64,000 nucleotides of DNA, taken from contig CM049320.1 of NCBI GenBank assembly GCA_026874595.1, forward strand, positions 53,101,070 through 53,165,069. The letters are read 5' to 3'. Positions 46,985-59,640 of this stretch are shown piece by piece (position 1 is the stretch's first letter; every line of letters begins with the position of its first letter). The stretch comes from Sipunculus nudus (Eukaryota; Annelida; Sipuncula; Golfingiida; Sipunculidae). The translations under genes were made by a program, and so were the position numbers. The notes under the pieces are model-generated. The model did no database searches. It saw nothing but the letters and a program-made list of their open reading frames with translations, and was not told the DNA's origin.

Positions 46985-48690
46985 TACAGCTCAAAGGCGC
47001 CTTATTTCTTGTGCTTGTTTCACAAACGAGTTTCTTATAAAAAGCGCCTCGTGTATTGTGCACAGCATGGGTTGCATTTTCTTCAATGCAATGTAGCCTT
47101 CAAGTAACGTATATGGTCATCTAGATGAGAAATGGTATCCAGGGGCGGTGTTTTCTTCTCTAGTTTTCAACAGCTACTTTATAATTATATTAATAATAAC
47201 TAAAAAACATATTGTATCGGGTCTGGACCTGTGTTTAACCCATTAGCTCTGAATGGTTTACAAAAAACGCACAAAATATGTTGCGACAAAAAGTAAGGTA
47301 TGGATGCGACAATATATCAGTATTTGGTATACTACAGTAAGTAACTGTCATCGAGTTATTATTGTATATTTTTTTTAAATGTTGCCTAAAGAGGTAGGTT
47401 TAACTGATGACATGAACAGGTACTGTAAAATGACAATCGTACGATACGTAGTTGTTCGTTCGACAGTGGTTTACCAGGCCCTAGAGATGAGGTCGTAAAT
47501 GACACAGTCAGCAAGTCCTGTCTGCCAGATCAAAAGGGTGTGTCAGTTCCTGAATGTAACTTGAAGCTATATTTATACCAGCTTTTATAAAAGCACAGAA
47601 ATCCGAAACGTAATACGTTCTTTCCCTGGCAGTTAATATCAAGAATACAATACTGATCTGTGTTGATGGTACTCCAGAACTGCATGATGCTGACGGGTCT
47701 CAGAAACATACACCTCCCCTATCCCCAAATGTTCCTCCCAGTCAGCGTCCAGCACGAAATGGATGTCTTGTCCCAGCTAAATCCTCAAATCCCTGATCAC
47801 GTCAGGATTACGAAAACTGACACGCTTAACCTTCTTGTAGGGATATCATGCTTGTCCCTCAACAAGACATCTAATAATCCCCATAAATGTACATTGAAGG
47901 TGTATGATGTAAGCATCGTTTTTATGCATAATTCTAGGGATCATTTGATCATTTGTCGAGGGATAAGCAAGATATCTCAACCTGAAAGCATGTTACATTT
48001 AATACTTTGAGGTCACAATTACCGTTGGTGGGACTAGGATTTTATCTACAGGCCTGTTATGCAAACAATCCTTATTTGTTCTTTCTTGTTAGCGTCACAG
48101 GCCCTGAGGTAAAGAATTTACCCTCTAAAGCTCGGTCAGATCTAACCAATGTGGTTCAGACCATGATATTCGGTGTTCAGTGTGAGGACATCCAACAACC
48201 CCTACATATAACGCACAATACAGTTGTATTGACTCAGTTGGGACATAACTTGTAACTAAATAACGAAAAAAGTTGGCACTTAATCTCAAGAAACCAGATA
48301 ATTGTGACATCAATGGGCTCTTGATTACAGTCTGAGAAGTCATAATGGGATGACTTAGGAGGGTCTATTATTGGGTGTCGTCATGGAGATCTATGAGGGA
48401 ACATCCATCTTTGTTGTTCTTTTTATAGATCCCCCTTTTAATATGCATAAAACTCCCGTTTGGGGATGTGTCGAATTAGAAGAAAAACTCCCACACATGT
48501 TCGGAATCCATTGCTGAATAGAGGCTGAATGTTCGGGGTACTATTATTTGAGCCTAAGGCCGAAACAAACCATTCTGTCTGATCTGACGGCTGGAGGTGT
48601 CCCTTTTGTGATGGACGCTGAAAGGCCGGGGCGTCTGGGGTTTGGGAGATAGAGGGTGAGCCCCATCGGCGTTCAGTTCTTGACTACGTT
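46985..48690. other. Stretch without a supported gene
   Basis: Frames at 47660-48255 lack known motifs. Another frame at about 47663-47785 (DADGSQKHTPPLSPNVPPS) has a Pro/Arg-rich look like the end of an LTR-element pol, too weak to call. Confidence 0.4.
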
Positions 48691-49376
48691 GATTGCACAC
48701 CGCACAGCTCCAGAGTGCAGCACCATGGTTATGCATGCGTGAACCACATACTTTTCGGCATATTGTCAAGGAATTGCCTCAGTTCTTAAATGTTCTTCAA
48801 ATAGAAGCGGGTCATTTACAACATTTGCTAAGTATAAGACCTATTGACAGTCTATCGTTCTCTTGGGCTGTAGGAAGTAAATCTTCGGTGGATTGTATGA
48901 CTGTAAGAGGAATTTTAAACCGAGTCATATTTCGAATTTGTTTTGCATATCTTAATTTGTTTGCGTACCTAAACTAAATGGTCCAATCATTTTTAATTAC
49001 ATGGATGTGAATATATTTTACAAACAAAAACTTGATTGCACACCGCACAGCTCCAGAGTGCAGCACCATGGTTATGCATGCGTGAACCACATACTTTTCG
49101 GATTATTGTCAAGGAATTGCCTCAGTTCTTAAATGTTCTTCAAATAGAAGCGGGTCATTTACAACATTGGCTAAGTATAAGACCTATTGACAGTCTGTCG
49201 TTCTCTTGGGCTGTAGGAAGTAAATCTTCGGTGGATTGTATGACTGTAAGCGGAATTTTAAACCGAGTCATATTTCGATTTTTCTTTTGCATATCTAAAT
49301 TTGTTTGCGTACCTAAACTAAATGGTCCAATCATTTTTAATTACATGGATGTGAATATATTTTACAAACAAAAACT
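48691..49376. repeat. Tandem duplication, unit 343 bp, two copies
   Basis: GATTGCACACCGCACAGCTC starts at 48691 and again at 49034. Copies differ at only a few bases. The long frames in each copy (MHTAQLQSAAPWL) are preserved because the copies are young; no domain is recognised. Confidence 0.88.
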
Positions 49377-49389
49377 TTTACATGACTAA

Positions 49390-50675
49390 CATTTCCGGAA
49401 AATGAAATAAAAAAAAATATTTTAGCTAATTATATAATCATAACTTTTATGCAATGATGTAAATCATATAATTTAAAACACCCGAGCATGCATGGGTCTT
49501 GCTCTGGTCACCATTACATCAGCAAGTTATAATATAAATGAAGTCAAGTATTTAACACGTATTTTCACGAGATTTTTATGCGGACCTGAAAATGAATTAT
49601 ACAGTCTGTATTGTCAGAGACGCAACCTCAACCCTGTACTGAGGTGCATCTGGAAAAGAAAATTCTTCAGCCGGAAGCAAAAAAAATATCGTTCGGGTTC
49701 AGTGTGAATGATAATTTCGTATGCGATCGAATTTTAGTTGTAGCCACACAATATGCGTTCATGTCATAATTGCTCGTACCCATCCGGTGTGAAACTGCCT
49801 TTAAGGCCAATTTACACAGTGCAATTTTTTAATGTCGACTATGGCTTAGGAATATCGGTATGATTTGTGTGGCATGCCTGGGACCTCAGCACTTATATAG
49901 CTATTTGGCCAGTTCGCGAGATGTAGGTCAAAACGGAAGTTTAAATGGAGAAGGATTGGATCAAAAATGTGGGAAGGCCGGGGGTCGTTCAACCAAGGAA
50001 GATCAAAAAGAAAACCTCATAAGGTTATCAGATCTGTAAAAGATTTTCAATGTCTGCATTCACAATATGCCATCAAATCAAAAATTGCGATATTACAATT
50101 TTTTTTGAAAAATCATTAATTTTTTTAATCCGCTGGAGCAGGTGTCGTCGGCAATCACAACGAAGAGGTGAAACGAGATGGAACAATATTTAACATTGTC
50201 AACATGATTGTCAAAAATTCGACCAAAGACGATCTTTCCTATTTTTCAACAAAGATGCTCTCTGCAGGTCACATAAAAGGATCACTATTTTTAATCTGTA
50301 TAGATAAGAGTACTATGTCTTCCATATAACATGTATTGGTGATTACTAAGTGTTTCATATGACATAGTATACTTGAAGTTTTCACATTCCATTTGAAAGG
50401 CCTAGCAAAGGATTTTTCCATTGGATTTTTTTTTCATATCCGCAGAAATCTGCCGGATGACACAGATAATACTGGTACTTCTAGAAATTTTCATAAAAAA
50501 TGTGTAGCTTAAAGATTATTGACATGTCAAATGGAAATCATGTATTTTGAAATTCAGGTAATATTTAGGAAAACAAAACAATATGTAGGCAAACCTCTGA
50601 CACCGTTGTCGTTCTAGGAACCTGAGAAAATAAGTGCCTGTGTGTGTCCGAGTGCAAACATATGAAACTAGTCTT

Positions 50676-50749
<74 letters not shown>

Positions 50750-51420
50750 AATTTTGTATAAGAATATTCTAATTCTAGCGTAGGTATCAAGGAAATCCTG
50801 CTTTTTCACTGTCGCAGCACAAGATATAAACTAATACATTTTGATTAAATTTTGATATACAAAGCGTTTTCCATTCAATTCATCGCTTAGTCTTCAACAC
50901 AACCATCGATTTTAGAGCTGATGTAGAAAATAAATGTAAGGAGAGTTTCCTTTATATGTGATCTGAAATCTGTACAACCTATACGATCTCGCCAATGTAT
51001 TTTGCATAAATGCAAATACTCCGGCTCGGTCGAAAAAAAAAACATGAAAGGTAATTTATTTCCCTAGTTGTTGATTTATAAAATCTTTATTGGTGATTAA
51101 ACTTTATAAAGTGATATAAATTCTACAGCAGGACATGAACTATATAGCCATTGATAGGCCTTGGAATGAACGGTTGCAACTCATAACCTCCACTTAAATA
51201 TTGGAAAACCAACAGTATTTATTGAACATATTCATCTGGATAACCCTGCATTGTTGTGCCTACCCATGTGTCTATCCCTGCGTTAATATGTATGAGCAAG
51301 TGAGTTACCGCGTTTTAATATGTCCATGTGTCTATTTATGCATTAAAATGTGTGTCCGTGCTTGCAACATGTATACATTTGCCTGTCCATTTATTTATTC
51401 GTGTTTTCAGTGTATAAATG
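49390..51420. other. Stretch without a supported gene
   Basis: AT-rich, with an AT microsatellite at 50678-50746. I see no exon or known repeat. Confidence 0.5.
50678..50746. repeat. (AT)n microsatellite
   Basis: About 34 AT units. Confidence 0.9.
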
Positions 51421-51436
51421 TAATCATTAAGCAAAG

Positions 51437-52084
51437 ACAACACAACATTAGAAAGGAGCTCCCACGCAGCATCAATGTCAACCTGCTGAACCAAGTCAGC
51501 GTTATAACCCCCAAGAGCGGCATAGGTGTCAAAGCATAAGTTGGCCTCATAATCGCACGTCTGGGTAACCTGCTTCTATGAACCACTGAACGTAGCCCTG
51601 TTCACGTTGTCATCTGCAAAGGAATATGTTTATTGCAAGAAAAACTTTTAAAAATAAAATTAATAGCCATAATGAAAGAATACATCATTATAAAACTTAA
51701 CCGAAATAGTATATTTCTTTTCTCTTAAAATAATCTTGTTTATATAATTTGAAATAAATTTAAATTATTTAGAGAGATTTCAGATTTAAAGTTTAAATTT
51801 GATTATTTATTTTAAATGTTTTAATGACAGGTGGACGAGGCCCCTGGAATAACCTGTTTTTAGCTTAAATCACTTGCATATTGTGGCATAATTTATATCA
51901 ACCTCTGATACTGTTTAAATGGTTTAAATGTCCTTTCTATTGACCAGCATTCTTAATGCCATCGAATGCTGCTTGAAGGTTCGCTTTGGTCATTGTGGCT
52001 TTATCGACGGATACGGCGCAAAAAGCGCGGCACCCTGTCCAAGTCTCAGGGTCTGATACTGCATCATAGTTAGCACAGTCGAAC
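51437..52084 (-). pseudogene. Gene copy D: diverged EF-hand-like family member (two exons seen)
   Basis: Exon 2 (52084-51945, 140 nt, acceptor TTCTTCTTCAG) encodes FDCANYDAVSDPETWTGCRA and on to ANLQAAFDGIKNAG. It aligns with copy A exon 2 in its C-(x)-TGCR-FC block and the AFD-IKN helix, and leaves the same phase. Exon 3 (from 51613) reads VNRATFSGS, a TAG stop (51576-51578), then QTCDYEANLCFDTYAAL and VDIDAAWELLSN. The number of residues from F to C (ten between) matches copy A, and the TAG stands where A has Trp76. No convincing donor after exon 3, no exon 1 and no last exon were found. It is the most diverged copy and shows that the family is older than the A/B and C/E duplications. Confidence 0.7.
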
Positions 52085-52364
52085 CTGAAGAAGAAAACTA
52101 CATTCAAAAACACAAATAATAGATGAACACGTTATTAATATTTGTATATTCACAAATGTGGAATGAAGCATACAAAACAGGAAACCAAAAGATACTATCG
52201 CAAGAACTACATTTATCGTAAATATAACAAAAAGAATTTAGACAAGAGAAACAAAGGACATGGGAAACGCTATTACACAGCAGTATAATTTAAATCTATA
52301 AAGCGGGGATACGCACACTGACATTCGAACACTGAGTAATAAAGATTTAAAGAAAACGACGGGA

Positions 52365-52750
52365 AAATTAAGACTACTAGATTAGCGGGTCAGAATACAG
52401 AAAAACAGGATAATAAAGACTACTAGAATAAGATAGTAGATATGACTGTTAGAGGAAGACATGGTACTTAAGATAACAAGATGAAGGTAGCATATATGAC
52501 TGTTTAAAGAAGAAAGGTTAATCAAGGTTCTTAGCTAAGAAAAAAAAGAGATTTAAGACTGCTAGAGGAAGACAGGTTAGCTAAGATTGTAAGAGGAAGA
52601 CGGGAGAGTTTTGACTGCTAGAGGAAGACAGATAAATTAAAATTGTAACAGGAAAACGGGAGAGTTTGAACTGCTATAGGAAGACAGGTTAGTTAACACT
52701 GTTAGAGAAGACAGGATAGTTGAAACAACTAGAAACAGACAGGAACAAAT
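52365..52750. repeat. Degenerate minisatellite, unit about 28 bp
   Basis: Repeats of the type GACTGCTAGAGGAAGACAGG plus TTAGTTAA; about a dozen units, the clearest from 52555 to 52725. Lies upstream of copy D exon 2. Confidence 0.8.
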
Positions 52751-53680
52751 AAGAAAAGGTGAAGGAGTTAACATCATTCGATAAGGCCAGCAACAGTAGC
52801 ACACCACAGGAAGACTGAGACGTCACGCCACCATCGAGATGCAGAGTTAACCTAAGCGCGTTGTAGGAAATTAGAAACCGTTATACTACATAAAAGGACG
52901 TTTATCGAATGTCTGCTTAAACTATGATTAAATTCATTGCTCTCCATAATAAATATTGATAAATGCATATTAGCATTATAAATTTTAGAATAATTTAATT
53001 TTTGACCATTTAGTAGTACTACTGATAAGAAAATTATCATGAATCTCTTTCTTACGCATCTTGGGCGGCATCGAGCGATCCATTAATAAATCACAGAGGC
53101 ATGCGTTGAATGATAATGATATGGTGATGAATTTGATTAAAAAAATATGTCTCGTCTTACCTCTTTTGTTATTACAGTAATTTAAAATGTCAGCTACAAA
53201 ATTACTTTCAATATATTTCATAATGAATATTCCAATATATTTCATTTGAATGAATTTCATACACTGTGATAATCCTAGTTTACGTTTCTGAAAAGGAAAC
53301 CCTCGCAAAACTCCTACCAAAAATCAGACTGAGAAATTAGACCGAGTCCATCTCGAGTAAAGCAGAAAAAAAACTGTCACGTAAAGCCTCATGTAAAGAC
53401 TTAAAGGCACAAGGTAAGACAAATTTTACACACAAAAAAAATAATAATACAAAAAAGTTTCGACTATGTGCCAAACTCAATCGTTGCACTGGTAGCTAAA
53501 TGTAATTCACATTTCAAGTAAAAAATAATGTAAACCTGCTTAGAAATACACATGATGATCTTAGATTCGAATTTTAAGGTAGTTTTGACAAAGCCTAGTT
53601 TCCAAAAGATTCGGGCGCGAAGAAAGTACACTTAGACTCGAAACTTAAGGACTCGCACTCGAACTCGTACACTGTAGGGT
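52751..53680. other. Stretch without a supported gene
   Basis: No exon matching the family's signal-peptide exon was found here, although copy D would need one. Otherwise AT-rich. Confidence 0.45.
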
Positions 53681-53684
53681 GTTA

Positions 53685-54345
53685 CGGAGCCTCATATCAA
53701 CAGATCATGTAGTCGTGACGAGCGTAAATTTTGTTATGGAAATAAAAAAAATCATATTCTGTAACCCTTGGCAGTGTGAAATGTCTAGGGGAATGAATAA
53801 AGAAGTCAGTGTGTTTTTTTTTGTTAAAAAATAACTATAATTTATTCTTTAAACAACCCTAACATTACAATACACTAAATCAATGCAATTACACAGTAAA
53901 ATAAGCAAAGTGCACAGTACCTGGATACCATCATTGTCACAGCGATAAGTCCTTTAAAATAAGCCAGATGAACAGTTCACACAAATCTTCTCAGAGAATA
54001 ACAGTCCAGTTCATTCACAAAATCAATCCGTTGTAATCCCAAAGTGAAGTTCTTGTTATAATCCCGAAAGCAAACTGAAGACTATATAAGATCCGTCACA
54101 AATTTAGAAGAAAATCTATAATGTCGCACTTATTGAAAAGGTCCACAACTGACTTACAAGCTTCCGTGTCCGCTGGAATATTTCTCTCCTCTCTCTTCTA
54201 CTCTAAAACACAGCCCCTTATTTATAACTTCTCACCCCAAGCCGAGAACTTTCCATTTCTCGACCGATCAAAAGAACCCAATAGTACACACGTTACAGGA
54301 AACATCTAGAACAACAAATGCTGTGTCTCTACATATCAGGGTTCA
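53685..54345 (-). repeat. Possible LTR or LTR fragment, minus strand
   Basis: The minus strand shows a TATA-like TTATATAGTC (about 54081-54090), then AATAAA about 240 nt later (near 53849), and ends near CCGTAACA; the plus-strand start TGTTACGG is LTR-like. No partner LTR or clear target duplication was found, so this is tentative. Confidence 0.25.
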
Positions 54346-54689
54346 CACGTGGGCCGGCCCGGCTCGGCCTGGCGAGAAAGCCCCAGACTAGCATGACCGC
54401 TGTGTTTACACGTGAGCCGCATCAGGCCAGATAGAACAAGGAACGCTGTAGCTTAGCAACGCCCAGGGTTTGAGCCAAACACGAAACAGAATGTCAACCG
54501 GGCACAATAAAAGAGACATGTCAACAGCTCACAACAAAACAGACATTTGTAACAAGACAAACAAGTGACCCATGGGTCATGACGCTCAGCCGACTGACAT
54601 GTTGACAATATGTCCTTGCACAGGCAACTAATTAAGATAATGTCCAGCCATTCCTGAGGAATCTGGCAATTTGTTAGTATTTTGCATTA

Positions 54690-55010
54690 TTTTTGGGGTG
54701 CTCAAACAAACCCCAAAACTCTGGAAATATAGGTCACAGTGACCGAATTTCAGTTTCTTGGGAGAACTTTTGAGGAACTCCCAGGATCTCAAGTTAGAAG
54801 TTTATGGGCCAAATGGTTATGATTTGTGCCCTACTTTGGTATCAAATTTTCAATCATTCTAAGGGGTGCTTATAAGCCCAATAGCTCAGCAAAGATGGGT
54901 AACAGAGACCTTATTTCACGTTTTCAAGGAGATTTCTCATGGACCTCCCTGGATTTAAAGTAAGAAGATTCCAGGTCCAATGGTTTGATTTGTGCCCAGC
55001 TTTGGCTGAA
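54690..55010. repeat. Imperfect two-copy repeat, unit about 170 bp
   Basis: TTCTTGGGAGAACTTTTGAGG / CAAGTTAGAAGTTTATGGGC / TGATTTGTGCCCTACTTTGG recurs in altered form from about 54900 to 55010. It sits next to the left breakpoint of the copy E duplication unit. Confidence 0.6.
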
Positions 55011-57674
55011 AAACAAAGAAAAATATAGTAAACAAATTTTAAAAAAAAAACAGGTGGTGCCATAAGTCTGCAGAAAGTAATGAAACATTCCATGACAAAT
55101 ATTCATGCAAAGAATCATGGTGATCAATGCATTAGTTGTTTATCGTAAATATATTTTGAAATTTTAAAATAAAAATATAAAAAGGCATGAATGATTTCTT
55201 TGCGGTTTGTATGAGTATATACAGTCATCAAAATACTAAAATATTAGAGGTGAAAAAAAAAAATTAAGAAATAAGCGACCTTTAGTTATTTGTTACTTTG
55301 TTATTTTCCAAAATAAATTAAATCCGTAAGTATCACTCTTGTTGCCGAGTCTCTCTAAAGAGATAAGTTATTAATTTTTTCGTGAATGTTGAACCTCGTA
55401 ATCCCACTGCAACTTATTCTTTTCACGAATCTAACTACCTATTTTACTTTTAGAGACGTCTCTGTGCATACGGCCTGTTCACATCCTCTTTAATTCCTCA
55501 AAAGTTTTTGTCAAAGCGTGGTTTGGGCAACACATAGGGTCATATTCGCTGTCAGCTGGTGTCATTAATGTCGATCATTACCTGTAACTAGCTTATTCTT
55601 AATTTGCCTTCTGTAAATGCCTCGATGTCTACTAGAACTTGAACTTCATTGACAAAGACAAAATTAAACAGGAAATTACAATAGAGTTATTATTGCAGTG
55701 AACAATGACTGCTCGTTACTCCTCTATCAAAGTCTCTCCGAGAGTCTCCATTACTTCATTTTGAAAGCCTGGGAACTTGTTTACTCATTAAATATCTGTC
55801 TTACTGGGAAAAAAACAACCCATAACGAGACTATCACGGATCTGCACCTATTCCCGCGTATTTCCCTTACTGGAATAGTCTTGGACCTATATTTGTTTAT
55901 AAAGTAGACACATTACCTCAAATAAGATTTGACACTAACCATACATGTTCGCAACAAATTGAATGTAAAACTGAAGTTCTTCTATTTATAGCAGGTTCCT
56001 TCGAGTAGCTGTAGTGTTGTGTACGTTGTAATATAAAAACACTAATAATAATAAGGAAAAGCAGAACAATAACGGAAAAACAAACATATTTAAGATAATA
56101 ATGTCATATTATTGACCTCTTTCTATTTTTTGCAAGCTTATATAAAAGGGCAAATGGACCAGTGATGTGATATCACAAGTCGATTTTAATATTTACTTAT
56201 TCACAAATGTCACAGATGTCAACTATGCACTGACTTTAGGATCTTGCCAACATTTATCTATAACAGCTAGCACCTGTCCTGCAAAATTATTCTTCTTACA
56301 CCTGGCAAGTTTTAAACTTCGCGAACTACTGAAAGCATTCTCGGTGCGTTGTAAAATGAAATACCCAAAACTCTACCTACCTTCATTTTTCATCTTGTCA
56401 AATTCCCGCTGAAGATCTGCCTTGACTAGATTATTCCTCCCGGCTGAGAAGAAACAAAAGATTCAGCATCCCGTCCGACGCATTCGATCGTCCGTATAAG
56501 TATCGCATGTTGTGCATCTGTTGATACAGCGTAAATATGTTTTACTTAAAACTGTATTTTTCCCGAAGACTTAGGTATGTATGTGTATATTTTCTTTTCC
56601 TTGTTATTGTCTGCTCTTCATCAACTATCTATTTTAATAATTTGGTGTCTCGGAATATATCTTTATTTATTATTTTTTTTAAATTTAGGTTTCTGCCCCT
56701 TTCAAAGGGATCATGATATGAGCGACTCTTCTTTTATCAGGTCCCCACCGTAGGAGATAAGACTTCCAAATGGGACGTCTGTTCGTCCGTCCTTGCAATC
56801 GCCGTTTTTTACCAAATATCTCGAAAAAAACTCCTGATGCTTCCTTCTACAAGTTTTGCAGACATACTCATCAAATTGTCGACTTTTCCTCGTATAATCA
56901 ATAAATAACAACACTGAATCCTCCAAATCATATACATTGCATTCTTAGTGTCAGGGGGATAAAATGACTAAATTGAATGACTGAATTTTCCTGATCGCCA
57001 AAACTGCACAATTTCAGGGATTTTCTTATATGGCGCTATTTCATTTTCTTTTTATCTCATGACACATTACACCAACATTTTCCAAAGATTACAGCCAAGT
57101 TTGATCATGTGACTGTTATGTTATTTCACTCTCTGTCAGGGGAACTGGTATTTTCTGCTTATTTCTAAATTAGTCAGAACATATTTCAAATTAAGCTTTC
57201 ATATCATGATCAACTGTATCTTATAACAATAAAAGTGTGACTCTTATGGTTCATATTCAGAATTCCTTTTTAATGCAAATATAAATGTGACCAAACACAA
57301 AAATATGTCCAGGTGTTTGCATACTGAGAATCAAGTATTAACATACAAGCAACAGCAGGAGGTACATGCGTCAAATGTTACAGCCATTTTCAATTAATGT
57401 CATAGCTGAATGCTATTTAATTTCACTGCTTGTTTTGTCTTGTTATCCATGATCATACTCTTGTTCAAATCTCAGTTCTCATTTCTCATAATTTACGCCA
57501 TGTGTTGAAACAGGGTCATCTGGATAATAAGCTTATAATGCATTTTCATTTTTTAGATCCATTTTTTGTTTTTCATTTAAAGGGACTCTTGTCATGGTTT
57601 CAGACTATAAGTTCATTACTAACCCCATATTTCCTAAATAAACACATGGCGGGGGATTATTTATGACTCCATGC

Positions 57675-58005
57675 CGTTCTATAACTGAAATCAGGTTCGC
57701 ATACTAAGGTTCCTACCCCTAGGCCCTTGTATAAGTGACTTCGGGTTGTTATACTTAGGACACTACCCCTAGGCCCTTGTATAAGTGAAGTCCGTTTCTC
57801 ATACTGAGATCACTACCTCTAGGCCCTTATTTATGTGATATCGGGTTCACATACTGAGCTTTCTACCTCTAGTCACTTGTATATGTGATATCAGGTTCGC
57901 TACCTCCAGGCCCTTCTACAAGTGATATTTGGTTCTCAGACCGACTCACCACCTCTAGCCCTTGTGTTACTGATATCGGGTTCTCATACTGAGCTCTGGA
58001 TCTGA
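57675..58005. repeat. 50-bp minisatellite
   Basis: AGGCCCTTGTATAAGTG-type segments start at 57721, 57771, 57821 and 57871 (exact 50-bp steps), followed by a shortened step to about 57908 and another near 57956. Each unit also has a TACCTCTAGGCCC and an ATATCGGGTTC landmark. Confidence 0.88.
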
Positions 58006-58504
58006 GCTCTACATTTTCTCCCCAAATTTACCAAATATTCTCATGATAATTTTCTCAATGATTAATGCAAAGGCTACTTTTTTGTATGTTTGTCATCCAT
58101 TGTGTTATCCATTGTGTAAGACTTCTTGCTTTGACATTTTTTCAGACTTTTTCATCTAAATTGGTTATGGGTGTCACAGCATAAATTTGGCAATCATCCA
58201 ATGCCTCAAGTATTTGTGTTGGTCGGTATGCTTTAATCAAACAATTATTTTTACTATTTTGTAAGTGAGCTGCAGCTATTGAAAAGTCATTATCTATGAC
58301 AGAGCTTTTTTTATATTGTGGTGCGGACCGCTTGTATTAACAACGTGCTTATGTTTGTAGGTAGCTTCTAAGCAAAGATCCCTCATTAACAACAATAAAT
58401 ATATTAAAACTACTGACAGGAAATTTGTTTCGAAGAAGATGTTCTTAATTTCAAGGCCTATATTCGGGTGTGGTGTGTTCAACTCTTTTAGTTTATTTCT
58501 TATT

Positions 58505-58560
58505 TCTTCATCATCTTCTTCTTCTTCTTCTTATTATTATTATTATTATTATAAGTAGTA

Positions 58561-58599
<39 letters not shown>

Positions 58600-58605
58600 A
58601 TAGTT
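58505..58605. repeat. Compound trinucleotide microsatellite (TTC, ATT, TAG)
   Basis: TTC run, then ATT run, then a TAG run of about 14 units, with interruptions. Confidence 0.88.
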
Positions 58606-58764
58606 AGTCAGCTTGTATGATTTTTATATTAATGATTTAAATAATAGTTTTTTTTAATTATTTATAAAATAAACGCTTTGACCGGTCAACTCTTAGTACT
58701 AGACCGCCTGCAGCAGAGAGGACCTGCAGGACCGGCTTGCACCTTTAATTTTCTAGATTAAGAT

Positions 58765-59570
58765 ATCATAGCTCAATATTTCTCAATATCATAGCTCAGT
58801 ATTTGTCAGTATCACAGCTCAGTGTCATAGCTCAATATTTCTCAGTATCACAGCACAGTAATTGTTAGTATCACAGCTCAGTATTTGTCAATATCACAAC
58901 TCAGTGTCATAGCTCAATATTTCTCAGTATCACAGCTCAGTATTCGCCAGTATCACAGTTCAGTATTCCTCAGTATCACGCCTCAGTATTTGTCTTTTTC
59001 ATAGCTCCGTATGTGTCAGTATCACAGCTCAGTATTTGTCAGTATCACAGCTCAGTATTTGTCAGTATCAGAAGCTCAGTATGTGTCGGCAGCATAGCTC
59101 AATATTTCTCAATATCACAACTCAGTATTTTTCAGTATCACAGCCTAGTATTTGTCAGAATCATTGCAAATTATTTTTCAGTATCACAGCTTAGTATTTG
59201 TCAGTATCTTAGTTCAGTATTTGGCAGTATCAAAGCTCAGTATTTGTCAATATCAGAGCTAAGTATTTGTTGTATCACACCCAGTATGTGTCAGATTCAT
59301 AGCTCAGATTATGTCAGTATCACAGCTCAGTATTTGTCAAGATCACAGCTCAGTATTTGTTAGTTTCAGAAGGTCATTACAGTATCATAGCTCAATATTT
59401 TTCAGTATCACAGCTCAGTATTTGTCAGTATCACAGTCTTGTATTAGTCAGTATCACAGCTCTATATTTGTCAGTATCGCAGCTCAGTATTTCTTGAATC
59501 GCAGCACAGCATTTTACAGTATCGCAGATCAGTATTTCTACGTATCACAGCTAAGTATTTTTCAGTATAC
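58765..59570 (+). repeat. 23-bp minisatellite, long form
   Basis: About 35 units of AGCTCAGTATTTGTCAGTAT plus CAC, with variants. The long plus-strand frames here (QYHSSVFVSI-type repeats) arise because the unit lacks stops in some frames and are not genes. Confidence 0.92.
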
Positions 59571-59640
59571 TGAAATATCATACTGAGAAATACTGAGCTG
59601 TGATACTGAGGAATACTGAACTGTGATACTGACAAATTTC
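59571..59640 (-). repeat. Inverted tail of the 23-bp minisatellite
   Basis: About three units in opposite orientation (ATACTGAGCTGTGATACTGA) directly follow the direct array, so the end of the array can form a hairpin. Confidence 0.85.

Noticed and set aside
47660-48255. Two frames of 116 and 82 codons
   Set aside because: No motif recognised. The more suggestive Pro/Arg-rich frame nearby is too short and broken to call a retroelement tail.
57675-58005. Regularly spaced 50-bp repeats as a possible CRISPR-like array
   Set aside because: The units are directly contiguous variants of one sequence with no unique spacers, and the context is eukaryotic.
59013-59586. Long plus-strand frames with repeated QYHSSVFVSI-type text
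   Set aside because: They are translations of the 23-bp minisatellite, not genes.
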